From the NCBI GenBank assembly GCA_046350375.1, contig JAXMAO010000015.1, positions 1 through 47,327 of the forward strand: a DNA stretch of 47,327 bases, in the 5' to 3' direction. Below, piece after piece: positions 45,121-47,327 of the stretch. The notes under the pieces are model-generated. The model saw only the letters and a program-made list of their open reading frames with translations. It did not search any database and had not been told where the DNA came from. The DNA comes from JAXMAO01 sp046350375. GTDB taxonomy: Bacteria > Planctomycetota > Phycisphaerae > UBA1845 > UTPLA1. Numbering within the stretch: the stretch's first letter is position 1; each line of letters starts with the position of its first letter. Position numbers and translations under genes: made by a program.

Positions 45121-45194
45121 GCGTGCCGCTGCGATGCACGGCACGCGGTCCTGAAGCAGCACGGGCGTCCGGTCCAAGTGGCCGGGCGCCCGTG
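45121..45194. other. Two strong hairpins between convergent genes
   Basis: GCGTGCCG (45121-45128)/CGGCACGC (45139-45146) is a perfect 8-bp stem. CACGGGCGTCCGGTC (from 45160) pairs over about 15 bases, with two G-T pairs, to the sequence ending at 45194. No T tract follows on either strand. Position between the subtilase and rpsI stops suggests a bidirectional end-of-transcript role; the second also resembles the CGGGCG/CGCCCG palindromes at the window end. Confidence 0.45.
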
Positions 45195-45248
45195 ACGTTG
45201 GTTGAATTGTGTTCCGCGGTTGGGGTCAGTCGATCGGCCGCGACGCGC

Positions 45249-45698
45249 CTAGCGCTTGGTCCACTGGAAGCGCTTGCGGGCGCCGGCCCGGCCATACTTC
45301 TTGCGCTCGACCTTGCGGGCATCGCGCGTCAGGTAGCGACCGTCGCGCAGCGCCGGCTCAAGATTGGTGTCGAGCCGCACCAGGGCCCGCGCCAGCCCCA
45401 GCGACACCGCGCCGGCCTGGCCCGTCGGGCCACCGCCCTGCACGTTGACCGCCACGTCGACCTTGCCGGCCGTCTGCGTGGCCCGCAGCGGCGCCGTGCA
45501 GGCGAGCTGAAGATTCTCGACCGGGAAGTAATCCTTGAAGGCGCGGTTGTTGATCAGCAGCTCGCCCTTGCCCGAGCGGACGCGGACGCGCGCCACGGCC
45601 GTCTTCCGCCGACCCGTGCCCCAGATCCAGTTGCTGGGCGGCTTGGCGGCGGCCGGAGCGGCCGGAGCGGGATGAGTCGCGGGGGCTTGGTCGGTCAC
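45249..45698 (-). CDS. rpsI: 30S ribosomal protein S9
   Basis: Small-subunit protein whose C-terminal tail reaches the P-site tRNA. The 149-residue protein has an Ala/Pro-rich N-terminal extension of about 22 residues, then 'IWGTGRRKTAVARVRVRSGK', 'INNRAFKDYFP', 'NVQGGGPTGQAGAVSLGLAR' and the conserved tail 'DGRYLTRDARKVERKKYG' and 'ARKRFQWTKR'. The start codon is GTG at 45698, with GGAG nine bases before. It follows rplM by 21 bases, the classical rplM-rpsI operon. The Trp in the last motif replaces the usual Phe or similar; the terminal Lys-Arg is kept. Confidence 0.96.
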   Translation of the reverse strand: MTDQAPATHPAPAAPAAAKPPSNWIWGTGRRKTAVARVRVRSGKGELLINNRAFKDYFPVENLQLACTAPLRATQTAGKVDVAVNVQGGGPTGQAGAVSLGLARALVRLDTNLEPALRDGRYLTRDARKVERKKYGRAGARKRFQWTKR

Positions 45699-45719
45699 GA
45701 CGGGAGTCTCCAGATAGGC

Positions 45720-46172
45720 CTACTTGCCAGTAACCTTCAACGGCTGCGGCTGCTGTGCCTGGTGCGGATGATCGGTGCCGCGGAAGACCTTCAGCTTGGT
45801 CAGCATCCGCCGCCCCAGCGCGCTCTTGGGCAGCATCCGCCGCACGGCCAGTTCAATGACGCGCTCCGGCTTGTCGTTCAGCATGTCGCGCAGGCTCTCG
45901 ACCCGCCGGCCGCCGGCGTGATAGGTGTAGCGGTCGTGCTCCACCTGTTCGAGCTTCTTGCCGGTGACGCGAACGCGCCCGGCGTTGGTCACGATGACGA
46001 AGTCGCCGGTGTCGGTGTGCGGGGTGTAGGTGGGCTTGTGCTTGCCCATCAGCACGGTGGCGATCCGCGTCGCCATTCGCCCGAGCACCTGGCCATCGGC
46101 GTTGAGAATCCACCAATCCCGCGGCACCTGCCCGGGCTTGGCGAGGAACGATTTCGCTGTGACAAACGACAT
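45720..46172 (-). CDS. rplM: 50S ribosomal protein L13
   Basis: Early-assembly large-subunit protein. The 150-residue protein has 'RDWWILNADGQVLGRMATRI', 'LMGKHKPTYTPHTDTGDFVI', 'NAGRVRVTGKKLEQ' and 'IELAVRRMLPKSALGRRMLT', ending 'LKVFRGTDHPHQAQQPQPL', all standard. The ATG at 46172 opens the usual N-terminus 'SFVTAKSFLAKPGQVPRDW'; the longer upstream frame is non-conserved. First gene of the rplM-rpsI operon. Confidence 0.97.
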   Translation of the reverse strand: MSFVTAKSFLAKPGQVPRDWWILNADGQVLGRMATRIATVLMGKHKPTYTPHTDTGDFVIVTNAGRVRVTGKKLEQVEHDRYTYHAGGRRVESLRDMLNDKPERVIELAVRRMLPKSALGRRMLTKLKVFRGTDHPHQAQQPQPLKVTGK

Positions 46173-46218
46173 TTTCGCAACCCTGCTAAGCCGCTTTTGG
46201 CAATTCGCCGAGTCGTCC

Positions 46219-46246
46219 ACTATATGCGAACGGCCCGGAACGTCAA
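46219..46246 (-). promoter_or_regulatory. Promoter of rplM-rpsI
   Basis: On the minus strand TTGACG (complement of 46241-46246) and TATAGT (complement of 46219-46224) are 16 bases apart, and the ATG is 46 bases after the -10. The leader is short; no ribosomal-protein leader structure is recognised. Confidence 0.7.
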
Positions 46247-46350
46247 CCCGCCGCTCCGTGCCGGCCGCGGCCCGCCCCGCCCCTCCGCTGTGCGCCGATA
46301 AACCCCATAATCCCGGCAAGTTGCGCCTGATCGTGGTGCTCGCGCCGCAG

Positions 46351-46356
46351 TATAAT
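46351..46356 (+). promoter_or_regulatory. Perfect -10 box upstream of the ACT-domain gene
   Basis: TATAAT 64 bases before the ATG at 46421, divergent from the rplM promoter. A -35 is not obvious. Confidence 0.55.
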
Positions 46357-46420
46357 GGCGCCAGCGGTCGGTCGATCGGGTGCCAGTCGCCGGACGGCCG
46401 CGCCGCGCGAGGGCCGATCC

Positions 46421-46870
46421 ATGCCAATCGGTGTGCAATTCTCGGTGTTCCTCGTCGACAAGCCGGGCGTGCTCGTGCAGGTGACCGATGCCCTGGCGCG
46501 ATCGAAGGTGAACATCTCGGCGATGACGCTGATGGACTCTGTCGAGCACGGCGTGCTGCGGTTCGTCTGTGACGACGCCGACCGCGCGCGGGCCGCGCTC
46601 CGCGCCATGAATTTCTCGCTTACCGAAACCGACGTGCTGCTGACCGAGCTGCCCAACCGGCCCGGCGCGATGGCCGACCTGTGCGCCCGCCTGGGCGGAG
46701 AGCACATCAGCATTCGCTACGCTTATCTCACCGCCGGCGCGCCCGGCGGCCGGACGCTGGGTGTGTTCAAGGTGTCGGACCCGAAAAAGGCGATCCGTAT
46801 TGTTGATTTCAAGGCGGCCCAGAAGCGCAAGGACCTCAACGTCCGCCGGCCGCGCGCCCTGCGGACGTAG
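46421..46870 (+). CDS. Tandem ACT-domain protein
   Basis: A 149-residue protein made of two ACT domains: 'VFLVDKPGVLVQVTDALARS' with 'NISAMTLMDSVEHGVLRFVC' (residues about 5-68), and 'LLTELPNRPGAMADLCARLG' with 'ISIRYAYLTAGAPGG' (about 72-130). Stand-alone tandem ACT proteins usually bind amino acids and act as regulators; the ligand is unknown. The start ATG follows shortly after a GAGGG-containing region. It is divergent from rplM. The C-terminal 20 residues are basic. Confidence 0.88.
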   Translation: MPIGVQFSVFLVDKPGVLVQVTDALARSKVNISAMTLMDSVEHGVLRFVCDDADRARAALRAMNFSLTETDVLLTELPNRPGAMADLCARLGGEHISIRYAYLTAGAPGGRTLGVFKVSDPKKAIRIVDFKAAQKRKDLNVRRPRALRT

Positions 46871-46983
46871 CGCCACAGGATGATCGAGCCTTCGCGTGTC
46901 GGCAGGGGCCCCCGCGCGCGGACCTGTGTGGCCCGGCCGAGCGGTCGGATCTCATCGCCGACCCCCTGGGTGGCCCGACCGAT

Positions 46984-47289
46984 TCATCGCGTGGTACGGG
47001 CGTCCCGCCCGTGTCCTGGTAGGGCAAAGATCCTCTTTGCCGCCGAAGTCGGGGTGGCATGCGGTTCGACCCACCGGTTGGCCCGGGCGTCTCGCCCGTG
47101 GCGCAGGCACGGCCCGCAGCCGGGCTGCATGGCAATTGAACTGTGTTGGCCGACCGGCGTCGAACTGACTGCCACGTCGACCGGCTGCGTGGTCGCGGGC
47201 GGCGTGCAGTCCTGCGCAGCACTGATGTTCGAGTAGGTCAGTGCGCTCAGGGCCCAGATCAGGATGGCGCCAATCTGTGTGCGAGTCAT
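46984..47289 (-). CDS. Small secreted protein of unknown function, C-terminus made of repeat elements
   Basis: A 101-residue ORF with an excellent start: GGGAGGT eight bases before the ATG at 47289. Residues 1-25 are a signal peptide ('GAILIWALSALTYSNISAAQ'), followed by a Thr/Pro/Val-rich segment of about 30 residues. From about residue 58 the frame runs through palindromic repeats, giving 'RHGRDARANRW' and 'GHGRDARTTR', the translation typical of a common intergenic repeat. So the true protein may have been extended or truncated by repeat insertion. The promoter lies at the window edge or beyond. Confidence 0.55.
   Translation of the reverse strand: MTRTQIGAILIWALSALTYSNISAAQDCTPPATTQPVDVAVSSTPVGQHSSIAMQPGCGPCLRHGRDARANRWVEPHATPTSAAKRIFALPGHGRDARTTR
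46991..47013. repeat. Palindromic repeat ACGGGCG-TCC-CGCCCGT, copy 1
   Basis: Perfect 7-bp inverted repeat around a three-base loop (46996-47012) within the core GTGGTACGGGCGTCCCGCCC then GTG. Confidence 0.7.
47023..47041. repeat. Hairpin GGCAAAG-ATCCT-CTTTGCC
   Basis: Perfect 7-bp stem with a five-base loop, lying between the two CGGGCG-type palindromes and apparently part of the same mosaic. Confidence 0.6.
47079..47100. repeat. Palindromic repeat CGGGCG-TCT-CGCCCG, copy 2
   Basis: Inverted repeat 47084-47098 with the same core and flanks (TTGG before, TG after) as copy 1, 85 bases away in the same orientation. Confidence 0.7.
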
Positions 47290-47327
47290 GATCGAACCTC
47301 CCTTGGTTCGGCGCGCGGATTCCCCGG

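Noticed and set aside
42156..46301. A 1381-codon plus-strand frame through the subtilase and ribosomal protein genes
   Set aside because: Arg-rich alternate-frame shadow that crosses both gene strands; the subtilase frame has the catalytic triad.
46871..47327. CRISPR-like array at the window end because of repeated palindromes
   Set aside because: Only two CGGGCG palindromes and other different hairpins, with no regular spacers and no cas genes.

Overview
The window is a very GC-rich bacterial chromosome segment that I assign by inference to the Planctomycetota, most likely a Phycisphaerae-like lineage. The reasons are: two secreted proteins carry the planctomycete-style calcium-binding or dockerin-like tails (D-x-N-x-D-G repeats, 'NGADVQPFLACL'); an exosortase/EpsI pair sits inside an exopolysaccharide locus; an ECF sigma factor is paired with a TPR-bearing Ser/Thr kinase; and promoters mostly show only a recognisable TATAAT-like box. 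No rRNA, tRNA, CRISPR array, prophage or insertion sequence was seen.

Layout. 1-2371: the 3' end of gyrB and a polytopic membrane protein. 2393-4934 (minus): NeuD/PglD-type acyltransferase, ATP-grasp enzyme and a frameshifted HAD phosphatase, a likely sugar or polysaccharide decoration set. 5340-17151 (plus): exopolysaccharide locus with Wza-like SLBB export protein, exosortase, EpsI-family protein, 1482-residue TPR protein, Wzc-like tyrosine autokinase and, after a terminator, KpsF/KdsD. 17179-21761: HExxH protein, S41 protease, tsaD, FAH-family enzyme and a membrane protein. 21846-26928: folC (minus), aroB, dnaK. 26929-27165: palindromic intergenic repeats. 27166-35753: methyltransferase, alpha/beta hydrolase, secreted sugar dehydrogenase, membrane protein, a degenerate ApgM-like protein, pyruvate kinase and a secreted nuclease-like protein. 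35754-37180: a small-protein region with twin 50-residue ORFs, a structured leader, a strong promoter and a terminator, then a third 54-residue ORF. 37239-45084: accD, Ser/Thr kinase with ECF sigma factor (minus), and a large secreted subtilase. 45249-47289: rplM-rpsI (minus), a tandem ACT-domain protein, and a small secreted ORF invaded by palindromic repeats.

How the genes work together. The block from 2393 to 17151 makes sense as synthesis, decoration, chain-length control and export of a surface polysaccharide, coupled to an exosortase that would sort surface proteins. No exosortase substrate (PEP-CTERM-like tail) was recognised here. The rest is mostly housekeeping (DNA topology, tRNA t6A, folate, shikimate, protein folding, fatty acid synthesis, glycolysis, ribosome) interleaved with secreted enzymes.

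Most interesting points. (1) Twin tandem 50-residue hydrophobic proteins (39 of 50 identical) with their own promoter, folded leader and terminator have no recognised family and are the best candidate for something undescribed. (2) An ApgM-like protein next to pyruvate kinase appears to have lost its metal-binding and nucleophile residues. (3) Four genes carry small indels, two of them with locally compensating shifts, which is either an assembly-quality signature or real decay and should be resolved before these proteins are interpreted.
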